Assembly (NCBI GenBank): GCA_942493035.1
Contig: OW818666.1
Coordinates: 1,798,001-1,862,000, forward strand
From: WRGT01 sp942493035
Lineage (GTDB): Bacteria > Spirochaetota > UBA4802 > UBA5550
Length of the DNA stretch: 64,000 nt
Direction of reading: 5' to 3'
Positions 28,304 through 36,439 of this stretch are shown piece by piece. Numbering within the stretch: the stretch's first letter is position 1; each line of letters begins with the position of its first letter. Under the pieces are notes generated by a model. It was not told the DNA's origin. It searched no databases and worked only from the letters and a program-made list of their open reading frames with translations. Made by a program: the position numbers and the translations under genes.

Positions 28304-28813
28304 CTAAGATTTTATAAATACCCATTTTTTTTTATTCTTTTTAATGCAGCCGATCTTTTTTTCGTCTGAGTAAATATTAAATTTTCCGTCTGACACTTTT
28401 ACGTCAATTTCAATTGCTTTGTCAAACTTATAAACTGAACTTCCATTAACAGAGATTTCTTTCTCTATAGCCGCATCCTCTGATGAAAAATGCGGAGGGT
28501 CAATAATTGTCAGAATATCATAACTGCCGTTTATAAAATACTGAGTGTAGTGATATGTTATAAATTTTTTTGTTTTAATATTAAATACAACAAGTTCAGA
28601 GAGAGACGGATTTACATGCACTTCAAAAAATACATTACTCCCCTTTTGAAACTGATTCATTACTGCGTTCCCTATAACTGAAGTTTTATATTCAGTATTA
28701 TTGTAATTTAATATAAGTTCCTCTCCCTCAATGATGCATTTGATTTCAGCAAAGAGAACAGTGCTGCAAATAGCAAATAAAGTAAAAAGTATAGGGAAAA
28801 ATTTATTTTTCAT
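28304..28813 (-). CDS. Exported protein of unknown function
   Basis: The 169-residue protein begins with a signal peptide (MKNKFFPILFTLFAICSTVLFA). The mature part is rich in short strands (EIKCIIEGEELILNYNNTEYKT, VFFEVHVNPSLSELVVFNIKTKKFI) and ends with KKIGCIKKNKKKWVFIKS. No family is recognised. Its start shares a base with the stop of the upstream lipoprotein gene, and the glutaredoxin-MORN gene follows 28 bp later, so the three may be one unit. Confidence 0.65.
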   Translation of the reverse strand: MKNKFFPILFTLFAICSTVLFAEIKCIIEGEELILNYNNTEYKTSVIGNAVMNQFQKGSNVFFEVHVNPSLSELVVFNIKTKKFITYHYTQYFINGSYDILTIIDPPHFSSEDAAIEKEISVNGSSVYKFDKAIEIDVKVSDGKFNIYSDEKKIGCIKKNKKKWVFIKS

Positions 28814-29256
28814 TATTTACATCCGCTTTCCGGAAACAGATTCAAGTCAGAAAAGGTGAAGCCTACAGGAGTACATGTACCTGAAGCTATTTCTGTTCTG
28901 AAACATTTATATTTTTTACCAACTTCAATTTTATTCTTTTTTATCCAGTTAAGAGAAGGATTAGCACCATCATTTATCTGCAATGAACGGGAGGTATCAC
29001 TGATATTTGTAAATTTATATTTCTGTCTGTCTGATAAATTCAACGGTGTGAATTCAAATAAAATCTTCATCGGCTGATCAGGACAATTGTATTCATCTGC
29101 CGGAGCGTTACTGATTGATTTGATTACAGCATATCCTTCAAACTTATTATAAACACAACCCCCACCCGAAGGCTTCTCCATGTTTTTACTGCTGCATGAA
29201 AAACCAGACATCGTTAATGCCATAATTAAAACCACATATACTTTAAAGTACCTCAT
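28813..29256 (-). CDS. Small lipoprotein of unknown function
   Basis: The 147-residue protein has a lipoprotein signal (VVLIMALTMSGFSCSSKN; lipid Cys near 21). The mature part has a pair of likely disulfide cysteines (YNCPDQPMK and KCFRTEIASGTCTP) and an SGCK C terminus. It reads as a small beta-rich exported domain. No family recognised. First of three tandem exported-protein genes. Confidence 0.7.
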   Translation of the reverse strand: MRYFKVYVVLIMALTMSGFSCSSKNMEKPSGGGCVYNKFEGYAVIKSISNAPADEYNCPDQPMKILFEFTPLNLSDRQKYKFTNISDTSRSLQINDGANPSLNWIKKNKIEVGKKYKCFRTEIASGTCTPVGFTFSDLNLFPESGCK

Positions 29257-29450
29257 AAATAAATCCCCTTAATTTTATTAAATAAAATCAGATGCAAATA
29301 TCAACCCGTTAAAATAGAAGATATTTACATCCAGTCAATGTTTTTTATATAATATAAAAAAATATCCGGCGACCAGAATTATAAATTTGGACATTTTTAA
29401 TTAAAATGAATAATAATTAATCTAATCAATATACCTGGGATAACAGTGGA

Positions 29451-29541
29451 AGTAAGTACTCATAAACTGATAGTAAAATTGCTCCCTGCCGCGCCTTCGG
29501 TGCGGCGGAGATAATATACTACCAGTTTATTGGCAGTTACC
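29451..29541. repeat. Family A nested palindrome, copy A3
   Basis: Inner stem GCCGCGCC/GGTGCGGC is flanked by arms AGTAAGTACTCATAAACTGATAG... and ...CTACCAGTTTATTGGCAGTTACC that pair in outline. It lies in the 500-bp gap between the lipoprotein gene and the NifA-like gene, about 20 bp from a family B copy. Confidence 0.75.
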
Positions 29542-29562
29542 AGTGTGTGTAATTATTAACTA

Positions 29563-29690
29563 TAGCATCTAAAGAATGCCATAGATCAAACTTCAGGCTT
29601 CGATTACGCTCAGCAAGCGTAAAAAACGATCTCTGAACGAAGGGTAAGATTGTTTAACTCAATCGTATACTGCTATAAGCAGCCCTGAAT
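29563..29690. repeat. Family B nested palindrome, copy B2
   Basis: Shares TAGCAT.TA.AGA.TG..ATAG, ACTTCAGGCTTCGATTACGCTCAG and the end ACTGCTATAAGCAG with copy B1 at 11414. The central perfect inverted repeat seen in B1 has decayed here (CTCAG...CTGAACGAAGG). Confidence 0.65.
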
Positions 29691-29757
29691 TACCTGAATT
29701 ATAAATTAATCCGGATAATGCAGGACAAGCAACGGTAACGATAGTGTTGGAGTAAAA

Positions 29758-31296
29758 TTATTTTTCTGCAATTCTAAAGGTTCTGTAGTCAATGCCGAGC
29801 TTATCAATTTTATAACCGAGAATCCTCTTTGTCGTTCCAAGCTTTAAAGCCGCATTAGATATATTTCCATTGGTAATTTTCAAAGCATCGATAATCAATT
29901 CTCTTTCGAACATATCAGTTCTCTCTTCCAGTGTTCCATGACTGTTTTTTTCATGAAATATCTGAAGTGATGGGGGGAGATGGTAGTTTCTTATAACATC
30001 TTCATTACATAGTATTACTGCCCGCTCCATACAGTTTTCAAGCTCTCTCACATTCCCGGGCCAGTGATATGCAACAAGAAGATCGATCGCGTCAGTACTG
30101 ATTCTGTTAATACTCTTTTCAGCCTTTGCACTGTATAATTCAAGAAAATGATCTGCAAGAAGTACGATGTCAGATTTTCTATCACGGAGTTTCGGTGAGA
30201 GAAGCGGGAACACATTCAGTCTGTAATATAAATCCTCACGAAATTCATTCTTTTTAATCTTTTCTTCCAGATTCTGATGAGTTGCGGCAATAACCCTTAC
30301 ATCTACTGGAATAGTTTCAGAACCGCCGACTCTCTCTATACTCTTCTCCTGAAGCACACGAAGAAGATGAACCTGTAAAGATATATCAAGATCTCCTATC
30401 TCATCAAGAAAGATTGTGCCGCCATGTGCCAGTTCAAACCTCCCCTTTTTCATCTTATCCGCGCCGGTGAATGCACCCTTTTCGTATCCGAAAAGTTCTG
30501 CTTCAATAAGACTTTTCGGCAAAGCTGCTACATTAACTTTTACGAATGGTCCAGCCGATCTTTTACTGTTCCTGTGAATCGAATCTGCAATCAGCTCCTT
30601 ACCAGTTCCGCTTTCACCCGTAATAAGTACAGTAGCATCCGATCCGGACAACATTATAATTTTCTCGTAGAGATCTTTCATCTCGCTCGATTTTCCGATC
30701 AGTTTCCCCTGAACACTGCTTATAGAGATCTTTTTACGGAGCAGCTCGTTCTCCTCTTTCAGCATTTTCTCCCTTGCAATCGCTTCAATCCGGCCTTTCA
30801 CAGCCTGGGCAATCATAATTGAAACAGTCGTAAGTGCATGATATTCATCAGCAAGATCTCTTCCGTAATTGTTTATTATATCAACAGAAATAGTTCCGAT
30901 TACAGATGAATTAAGTTTGATGGGAACACATATAAAAGAGATTTTATTCGAAGTGGTATTTCTGTTAGCACCGGTTCTGTTAAGAAACTTAGGTTCATTT
31001 AATATATCCATTACAATATACGGATTCCCTGTTTTCACAACTGTACCGATAATTCCTTCTCCCGGTTTATATATCCCCTTGTTGACCTCTTCATCACTGT
31101 AACCGTGATGAATATCAACAAAAATCTCATCCTCTTCCTTATGATAAATGCTTATCATACCCCTTTCAATATTGTAATAAGTTACTATAAGATTAAATAC
31201 ATTAGACATGAGAAGATTTATCTCCGCACTATCATCAATAAAAATCCGTCCTATTTTTTCGAGTAATCCGCTCTGCCTGTCATTAATCAGATCCAT
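29758..31296 (-). CDS. NifA-like sigma-54-dependent transcription activator
   Basis: The 512-residue protein has an N-terminal GAF domain (about 20-170), a sigma-54 AAA+ domain (Walker A GESGTGKE near 226, GAFTGA loop near 273 in YEKGAFTGADKMKKGR, Walker B GGTIFLDEIGD) and a C-terminal Fis-type helix-turn-helix (NGNISNAALKLGTTKRILGYKIDKLGID). The order and length are those of NifA. It activates sigma-54 promoters by ATP-driven remodelling. The adjacent glnK-amtB pair has a matching sigma-54 promoter (33537-33552). No nif genes are in view, so it may act on nitrogen assimilation only. The GAF domain may sense a metabolite or interact with PII, as in some NifA proteins. Confidence 0.93.
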   Translation of the reverse strand: MDLINDRQSGLLEKIGRIFIDDSAEINLLMSNVFNLIVTYYNIERGMISIYHKEEDEIFVDIHHGYSDEEVNKGIYKPGEGIIGTVVKTGNPYIVMDILNEPKFLNRTGANRNTTSNKISFICVPIKLNSSVIGTISVDIINNYGRDLADEYHALTTVSIMIAQAVKGRIEAIAREKMLKEENELLRKKISISSVQGKLIGKSSEMKDLYEKIIMLSGSDATVLITGESGTGKELIADSIHRNSKRSAGPFVKVNVAALPKSLIEAELFGYEKGAFTGADKMKKGRFELAHGGTIFLDEIGDLDISLQVHLLRVLQEKSIERVGGSETIPVDVRVIAATHQNLEEKIKKNEFREDLYYRLNVFPLLSPKLRDRKSDIVLLADHFLELYSAKAEKSINRISTDAIDLLVAYHWPGNVRELENCMERAVILCNEDVIRNYHLPPSLQIFHEKNSHGTLEERTDMFERELIIDALKITNGNISNAALKLGTTKRILGYKIDKLGIDYRTFRIAEK

Positions 31297-31550
31297 ATTA
31301 CATCCTTTATTTAAAGCTCTATGCTTAACCGTTTACCGGCAGCGGATTATTTTCGAGGGTGAGTATTCACATAACACTTATTACCCGGAAAATAAACTGC
31401 GACGCCGACATCATTTAAAAAAATTTATAAACAATATTAATAAACAACAGGCTATAAACAAATATATTTATTTATAATTACCAAAGATGAAGACAATTTT
31501 ACAAAATTGTAATTTTTGAAATTCTATAGCGGGATTTTCGTTTTAAATAG
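31297..31550. other. Intergenic region upstream of the NifA-like gene
   Basis: AT-rich DNA upstream of the NifA-like start (minus strand). I saw no RNA gene, sigma-54 site or family A-C repeat in it. Confidence 0.35.
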
Positions 31551-31580
31551 CACCAGCAGGGCTTAATCTCCCTGCTGGTG
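31551..31580 (-). terminator. Terminator hairpin after the PII gene
   Basis: CACCAGCAGG and CCTGCTGGTG form a perfect 10-bp stem with a 10-base loop, about 100 bp beyond the glnK stop. The following minus-strand bases are CTATTTAAAA, so the T-tract is short. It separates the amtB-glnK transcript from the NifA-like gene. Confidence 0.65.
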
Positions 31581-31677
31581 CCGGTTTCTGAGAGTTATGA
31601 GTGATGTATATCAGAAAATCAGATCAAATCAATAAAAATCTCCCTCCTTCACTAATGTGCCGGAGAGAGATTCCATG

Positions 31678-32019
31678 TTAACCTATTGCAACTTCACCAT
31701 TTTCGCCGGTCCTTACCCTTATACACTCTTCAAGCGGAACGACAAATATTTTTCCATCACCGATTTTTCCTGAACGTGCACTTTTGATAATAGCATCGAT
31801 AACAGGTTTAACAAAATCATCATTTACTGCAATTTCAAATCTGACTTTATCTATAAGATTTATTTCTGTCTCTGCTCCACGATAGTTTTCAGTAAAACCA
31901 CCCTGCGCACCGCATCCGATAACGCTTGAGACAGTCATTTTTCCGACATTAGCTTCCGCAAGAGCCTGTTTTACATCCGTCAACTTCTCAGGCTGAACAA
32001 TTGCTATAATAAGTTTCAT
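31678..32019 (-). CDS. glnK: PII nitrogen-regulatory protein (GlnB/GlnK family)
   Basis: The 113-residue protein is a full-length PII: start MKLIIAIVQPEKLTDVKQAL, T-loop GCGAQGGFTENYRGAET, B-loop ARSGKIGDGKIFV and C-loop IRVRTGENG. It binds ATP/ADP and 2-oxoglutarate and blocks AmtB when nitrogen is plentiful. The position of the classical uridylylated Tyr51 of E. coli GlnB is Thr51 here (Tyr46 of the T-loop is kept), so uridylylation there is not expected. It lies 39 bp downstream of amtB in the same operon, so the symbol glnK is used by context. Confidence 0.96.
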   Translation of the reverse strand: MKLIIAIVQPEKLTDVKQALAEANVGKMTVSSVIGCGAQGGFTENYRGAETEINLIDKVRFEIAVNDDFVKPVIDAIIKSARSGKIGDGKIFVVPLEECIRVRTGENGEVAIG

Positions 32020-32058
32020 ACTGATTTCTCCTTAAATTATTATTATCCGTTTCCATTG

Positions 32059-33480
32059 TTATTTAGTAATGAATCCCTGGAAATCAGGATATGCTTTCAT
32101 TCCATGTTCACCTAAGTCGAGGCCCTGAATCTCCTCTTCACGGGATACCTTTAAACCAAATACAAGCTTTATAACATACCATACAATAAATGCTGCTGTG
32201 AATGTGAATGCTCCAACTGCTACAACGCCGATTGCCTGATTTTTCAGAAGAGTCAATCCGCCACCAAAGAACAGCCCATTACCTGTTGCTGCACCGGTAA
32301 TTTTATCCTGAGCAAAAAGACCTACCGCAAGTGTTCCGAAAACACCATTCACAAGGTGAACCGAAAGAGCTCCAACCGGATCATCAAGTTTAAGCTTATC
32401 AAACATTATAACCGCAAGAACTACAAGTACTCCGGCAATCAGTCCGATTATTGCCGATGAACCAACACTTACGAAAGCACATGGAGCAGTTACAGCAACA
32501 AGACCTGCAAGAGCACCGTTTATAATCATTGAAAGGTCAGGCTTCTTCTGAATCATCCATGAAACAACTGTTGAGCTGAGTATAGCCATCGCTGCTGCTG
32601 TATTTGTTGTTACAGCTATATGTGATATTGCGCTTCCATCACCAACAGCCATTGTTGAACCGGGATTAAATCCGAACCATCCGAACCAGAGTACTAAACC
32701 TCCAAGAGTTACAAGAGACATGTTGTGACCGAAAATCGGATTAACTGAACCATCTGCACGGTACTTGCCAAGTCGTGAACCGAGAAGTATTACACCAGCC
32801 AGAGCTGACCATCCGCCTACAGAGTGTACAACAGTTGACCCCGCGAAATCCCACATACCAAGAGACTGCAGCCATCCGCCTCCCCATACCCAGTGTCCTG
32901 TAACCGGATAAAGCACACCAACAAGAATAAAAGAAAAGAATATAAAAGAATGAAATTTGATTCGTTCCGCAACAGCACCTGAAACAATAGTAGCCGCTGT
33001 TCCTGCAAAAACAAGCTGGAAGAAAAATTTTGCCCACATGGGAACTCCAGCCCAGCTCAGTGCCGAATATGCACCTTTGTAAGCCTCACCCATAGCCGGA
33101 CTGTTATCAGCACCGGAAGCCATAAACAGACCTTCCAAACCGAAAAACGGATTACCATTTCCAAACATAAGACCCCAGCCTATAATCCAGAACGATATTG
33201 ACGAAATAGCAAATACAATAAAGTTTTTCGCCAGAATGTTTACCGTATTCTTTGCACGGCATAATCCCGACTCAACCATTGCAAAACCGAGATTCATAAA
33301 GAATACCAGAAATGCTGCTAAAAGAACCCAGACAGTATCCATCCCTACTGCCATACTGCTTTTTAAATCATCAAGTGCCGCCTGTGTTACGTATGCCGGC
33401 GCCGCATCTGCCGCAAAAAGACCAGTCGCAGCTGCTACTATAAGCAGCGCTGGTAAAAAAACTTTGAATAGCTTTCTCAT
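32059..33480 (-). CDS. amtB: Ammonium transporter AmtB
   Basis: The 473-residue protein has a signal peptide (MRKLFKVFLPALLIVAAATGLFA) and about 11 membrane segments of the Amt/Rh fold. Recognisable stretches are FFMNLGFAMVESGLCRAKNTV, the GGWSALAGVILLGSRLGKY region and LVLWFGWFGFNPGS. It conducts ammonium into the cell. The start is set at 33480 (ATG, GGAGGG ribosome site at about 33485-33490); an upstream in-frame Met would extend the protein past the signal peptide and into the promoter region. It is cotranscribed with glnK and driven by the sigma-54 promoter at 33537-33552. Confidence 0.97.
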   Translation of the reverse strand: MRKLFKVFLPALLIVAAATGLFAADAAPAYVTQAALDDLKSSMAVGMDTVWVLLAAFLVFFMNLGFAMVESGLCRAKNTVNILAKNFIVFAISSISFWIIGWGLMFGNGNPFFGLEGLFMASGADNSPAMGEAYKGAYSALSWAGVPMWAKFFFQLVFAGTAATIVSGAVAERIKFHSFIFFSFILVGVLYPVTGHWVWGGGWLQSLGMWDFAGSTVVHSVGGWSALAGVILLGSRLGKYRADGSVNPIFGHNMSLVTLGGLVLWFGWFGFNPGSTMAVGDGSAISHIAVTTNTAAAMAILSSTVVSWMIQKKPDLSMIINGALAGLVAVTAPCAFVSVGSSAIIGLIAGVLVVLAVIMFDKLKLDDPVGALSVHLVNGVFGTLAVGLFAQDKITGAATGNGLFFGGGLTLLKNQAIGVVAVGAFTFTAAFIVWYVIKLVFGLKVSREEEIQGLDLGEHGMKAYPDFQGFITK

Positions 33481-33536
33481 AAGCCCTCCGAAAGAATAAT
33501 TAAATAATTTTAAAATCATGTTACAATTAGTTATAA

Positions 33537-33552
33537 TGCATTAAGTGTGCCA
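33537..33552 (-). promoter_or_regulatory. Sigma-54 promoter of amtB-glnK
   Basis: On the minus strand the sequence is TGGCACACTTAATGCA: GG and GC separated by exactly 10 bases, as the -24/-12 sigma-54 element requires, and TGGCAC matches the consensus fully. Transcription should start about 12 bases on, near 33525, giving a leader of about 45 bases to the amtB start. The NifA-like gene nearby is a candidate activator. Confidence 0.85.
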
Positions 33553-33706
33553 ACTTTAGACGATGGCCCTGAAATATAATTTAGTTAACATGGATTTAAT
33601 AATCAAAGGAATTTACTGTTGTTTCAGACATATTACTGATAAAAAAAAGAAGAGTTTCCATTTGCTAATATAGTTCGAAAATCGCTATTCGGCTCAGAAA
33701 GATCTT

Positions 33707-33760
33707 ATAAATAACATTTTTGTAGATTAATTACAGCTAAATTACAAAAATGTTATTTAT
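33707..33760. promoter_or_regulatory. 18-bp perfect AT-rich inverted repeat
   Basis: ATAAATAACATTTTTGTA (33707-33724) and TACAAAAATGTTATTTAT (33743-33760) are perfect complements separated by 18 bases. It lies between the divergent amtB operon and the YihY-propeller gene. It could be an operator, a terminator for neither gene, or a symmetric protein site. Confidence 0.45.
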
Positions 33761-33819
33761 TTCGACGTTGCTTAAGGGGCAGCCGGCACGACTAATTCAA
33801 TCCGATCATCCTATAATAC

Positions 33820-33847
33820 TTGACAATGAATATAAAAATGATAATAG
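33820..33847 (+). promoter_or_regulatory. Possible promoter of the YihY-propeller gene
   Basis: TTGACA (33820-33825) is perfect, but the -10 partner TAATAG (33842-33847), 16 bp away, is weak. The distance to the ATG at 33879 is reasonable for a short leader. Confidence 0.35.
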
Positions 33848-33878
33848 TAATTATAAATCTAATTCCGGAGAGGCTGAA

Positions 33879-36170
33879 ATGTTCCCTTTTAGTAAAAAAA
33901 CAAAAATCAGTGAAGAGAAAAAAATTACATTAGTCGAAAAAATTATCACCATAGGTAAACAGATATATGAAGGATATTCCTTCGAAAGCACTGTTTATAA
34001 CAAAATTATTACTACTATTAAAGTCTTTATCGTTGCTACAAGAAAATTTATGCTGGATGATTGCCTTACACAGGCTTCTGCAATTGCATACACAATAATA
34101 GTTTCACTAATACCTACACTCACTGTCGTTTTAACATTTATCTCTATTTTCTCCGGAGTTGAGAATAAAAAAGAGGACCTCTTCCGCGACATATCCCTCT
34201 TTATGACAGAGCATAGTATAAAACTGAATATAGATTTCATTTTCGAAGCAATATCAGGACTTATCGACAATGCCAAGACTATTGGAGGTATCGGTGCTCT
34301 CTTAGTACTCTTCACAGCCACAGCCACTCTCCGGGCTCTTGAGAAATCGTTAAATGAGATATGGGGAGTTACACAGGGAAGATCGGTATTTCAGAAAGTA
34401 ATGTACTACTGGGCTGCACTTACGCTTGGTCCTGTTATGCTTATCGCAGGTACTACTGTTGCCACCAAACTCACTGATGTTTTCTCATCGGCAAATTACA
34501 ACTCGGTTTACCTTTCTGGAGATAAAATATGGGTAGTCGGAAATAAGGGCTCAATACTCAACACCGATATGAATAAAACACATTTCACTCCAATAGATGA
34601 AGCCAGTTTTGACTATGAAAACCAGCGTATTTTCAGCTACAAGTTTTCTGATAACCAGTTTTCGGAAGATGACTTCCGTATGGATTTTTTAAGTCTTATG
34701 AAAGAGGAATTTAAAGACATACAATTCGTTGATAATGAAGGATGGATAATCGGGACAAAGGGTATTATTCTCTACACAAAAGATAAAGGCAAATCATGGT
34801 CTATTTCGAAGTGGGGTGATTTCACTTTAAACGATATGCACATGATAAACAGTCAGAGAGGATTTATATCTGCCGACAGCGGTGTCATCCTTACAACTGA
34901 AAACGGCGGCAGAGAATGGAGAGTATATGACACAAAAGATGTCTCTTTGAATTTTAATTCAATTTCATATAGAGACGCGACTGTAATGATCACTGCAAAT
35001 AAAGGGAAAATGCTATACTCCTCAGATGCCGGATTAAACTGGACCTTACGGACCATTAATGAATCGAAAAGAAAGAATAAGCTGGTAGACCTGAATACAG
35101 CATTTTTTGTTGATAAAAGCAATGTCTGGGTAGCCGGAAATGATGGGGTAATTCTTCACAGTACCGATGGAGGTGTAAACTGGACGCCCGGAAAATTTAA
35201 AGAATACAATTACTACGCCATTATGTTCTTAAACGCAAATGAAGGATTTATTGCAGGGGAAAACGGAATTATTATTCACACTGAAAACGGCGGAGAAAGC
35301 TGGAGAAGTGATACCCTGCCTGCATATAAAATTAATAAACTCATTAACGCATCAAGTGCAATCTGGGCAATCGGTAACGGGGGTATAATTCAAAAATCAG
35401 TTAACAACGGTAAGACATGGAGCGGAAAATCCGGTAAGAGTATTTTAGCTATGCTTATAAACTTTTTTGCCCCGTTCCTTTTTATCTGGCTGTTTTTTCT
35501 CATGGCATATTCAACAATACCAAACACCAAAGTCCCATTCCGTTATTCGGCAATAGGAGCTGCTTTTACCGGTGCGGTATGGGTTATCTTCATTCTTCTT
35601 TTTATTGTTTATGTTAAAGCATTCGCAAGCGGAACATTTGCAATATATGGAGCACTTGCATCGATTCCATTATTCCTTCTTATGATATATACTTCTGCCC
35701 TTATCATACTCTACGGAGCAGAAGTTTCATATACAATGATGCACCCGGAAACTTATGCCAGCCTTAAAAGATCATTCGATAAGACCGAGAAGGTAAACAT
35801 GTATTTCGGCTTGTTAACACTACAGTCCATATACTTTAAGTTTGAATCAGGCAAAGGGGGGACTCAGTATTCAGAGCTTCTTAAAAAAGTCAGTCAGAAT
35901 TCTATCGATCTGGATCACTTCATCAAACTATTTACAGAGAAGAATTTCATCATGACCGGACATGAAGGAGAATATCTCCCTACAAATACTTCTTCCAATA
36001 TCAAACTGACCGATCTCTTTGACATGATCAATGAAGCAAAAATATCAATACCGGCATATCAGATGAAGAAAAATATGGGTGCCGGCAGTATAAAGGATCT
36101 TTTCGATAAACTCAACAACCAGAGAAACAAAGTTCTGGCAGATATGACACTGAAGGATCTTGTGATATAA
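33879..36170 (+). CDS. YihY/BrkB family membrane protein with an inserted Ycf48-like beta-propeller
   Basis: The 763-residue protein starts at ATG 33879 (GGAGAGG ribosome site); an upstream in-frame ATG lacks such a site and adds only intergenic sequence. Membrane segments of the YihY/BrkB fold flank the insertion: ASAIAYTIIVSLIPTLTVVL and GALLVLFTATATLRALEKSLNEIWG before; FFAPFLFIWLFFLMAYSTIPN, FTGAVWVIFILLFIVYVKAF and LLMIYTSALIILYGAEVSYT after. Between about residues 208 and 517 lie seven BNR/Ycf48-type blades, each with G-x-I-x-x-[ST]-x-x-x-G-x-x-W (for example GVILHSTDGGVNWT, GIIIHTENGGESWR). The cytoplasmic C terminus (about 630-763) resembles a winged-helix extension. The propeller should face the periplasm. 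Function unknown; YihY/BrkB has no settled role. Confidence 0.9.
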   Translation: MFPFSKKTKISEEKKITLVEKIITIGKQIYEGYSFESTVYNKIITTIKVFIVATRKFMLDDCLTQASAIAYTIIVSLIPTLTVVLTFISIFSGVENKKEDLFRDISLFMTEHSIKLNIDFIFEAISGLIDNAKTIGGIGALLVLFTATATLRALEKSLNEIWGVTQGRSVFQKVMYYWAALTLGPVMLIAGTTVATKLTDVFSSANYNSVYLSGDKIWVVGNKGSILNTDMNKTHFTPIDEASFDYENQRIFSYKFSDNQFSEDDFRMDFLSLMKEEFKDIQFVDNEGWIIGTKGIILYTKDKGKSWSISKWGDFTLNDMHMINSQRGFISADSGVILTTENGGREWRVYDTKDVSLNFNSISYRDATVMITANKGKMLYSSDAGLNWTLRTINESKRKNKLVDLNTAFFVDKSNVWVAGNDGVILHSTDGGVNWTPGKFKEYNYYAIMFLNANEGFIAGENGIIIHTENGGESWRSDTLPAYKINKLINASSAIWAIGNGGIIQKSVNNGKTWSGKSGKSILAMLINFFAPFLFIWLFFLMAYSTIPNTKVPFRYSAIGAAFTGAVWVIFILLFIVYVKAFASGTFAIYGALASIPLFLLMIYTSALIILYGAEVSYTMMHPETYASLKRSFDKTEKVNMYFGLLTLQSIYFKFESGKGGTQYSELLKKVSQNSIDLDHFIKLFTEKNFIMTGHEGEYLPTNTSSNIKLTDLFDMINEAKISIPAYQMKKNMGAGSIKDLFDKLNNQRNKVLADMTLKDLVI

Positions 36171-36171
36171 T

Positions 36172-36190
36172 AACGGATTTATAATCCGTT
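36172..36190 (+). terminator. Short hairpin after the YihY-propeller gene
   Basis: AACGGAT and ATCCGTT form a 7-bp stem two bases after the stop codon. No T-tract follows, so terminator activity is doubtful. Confidence 0.3.
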
Positions 36191-36288
36191 GTAGTTACCG
36201 GTTATAATCTTCGTGCAGATGGAGAACCGTTGCTATAAATGCTCCGGTTTGCCTAATAGTGCTTTGACCTGATTATTTTGAATCAATC

Positions 36289-36357
36289 TGTCATCCTCGC
36301 GAAGGCGGGGATCCATTCTATTTAAATAAGTGGATTCCCTTCTTCAAGGGAATGACA
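36289..36357. repeat. Dispersed TGTCAT...ATGACA palindromic repeat
   Basis: Ends TGTCATCCTCG and GGGAATGACA are inverted. The interior CGCGAAGGCGGGGATCCATT...AAGTGGATTCCC resembles the widespread CCCGCGAAAGCGGGAATCC-type intergenic repeat found in many bacterial lineages. Lies between convergent genes. Confidence 0.6.
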
Positions 36358-36439
36358 TTAAGTTACATCCATTGGGTCATAGAACTAGCTGTGATGAAAA
36401 ATTGATTGGGATGTTGTAATTGAAATTAAAGATCAGTAA

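Noticed and set aside
31297..31400. Sigma-54 promoter ahead of the NifA-like gene
   Set aside because: No GG-N10-GC pattern with adequate match was found on the minus strand.
33481..33519. Longer start for amtB
   Set aside because: It would put residues before a normal signal peptide; GGAGGG precedes the ATG at 33480.
33553..33706. Classical NifA binding site TGT-N10-ACA upstream of amtB
   Set aside because: Only TGT-N8-ACA at 33617-33630 was seen; the spacing is wrong.
33750..33878. Longer start for the YihY-propeller gene
   Set aside because: The extra 43 codons cross the 18-bp inverted repeat and a possible promoter; the ATG at 33879 has a GGAGAGG ribosome site and fits better.
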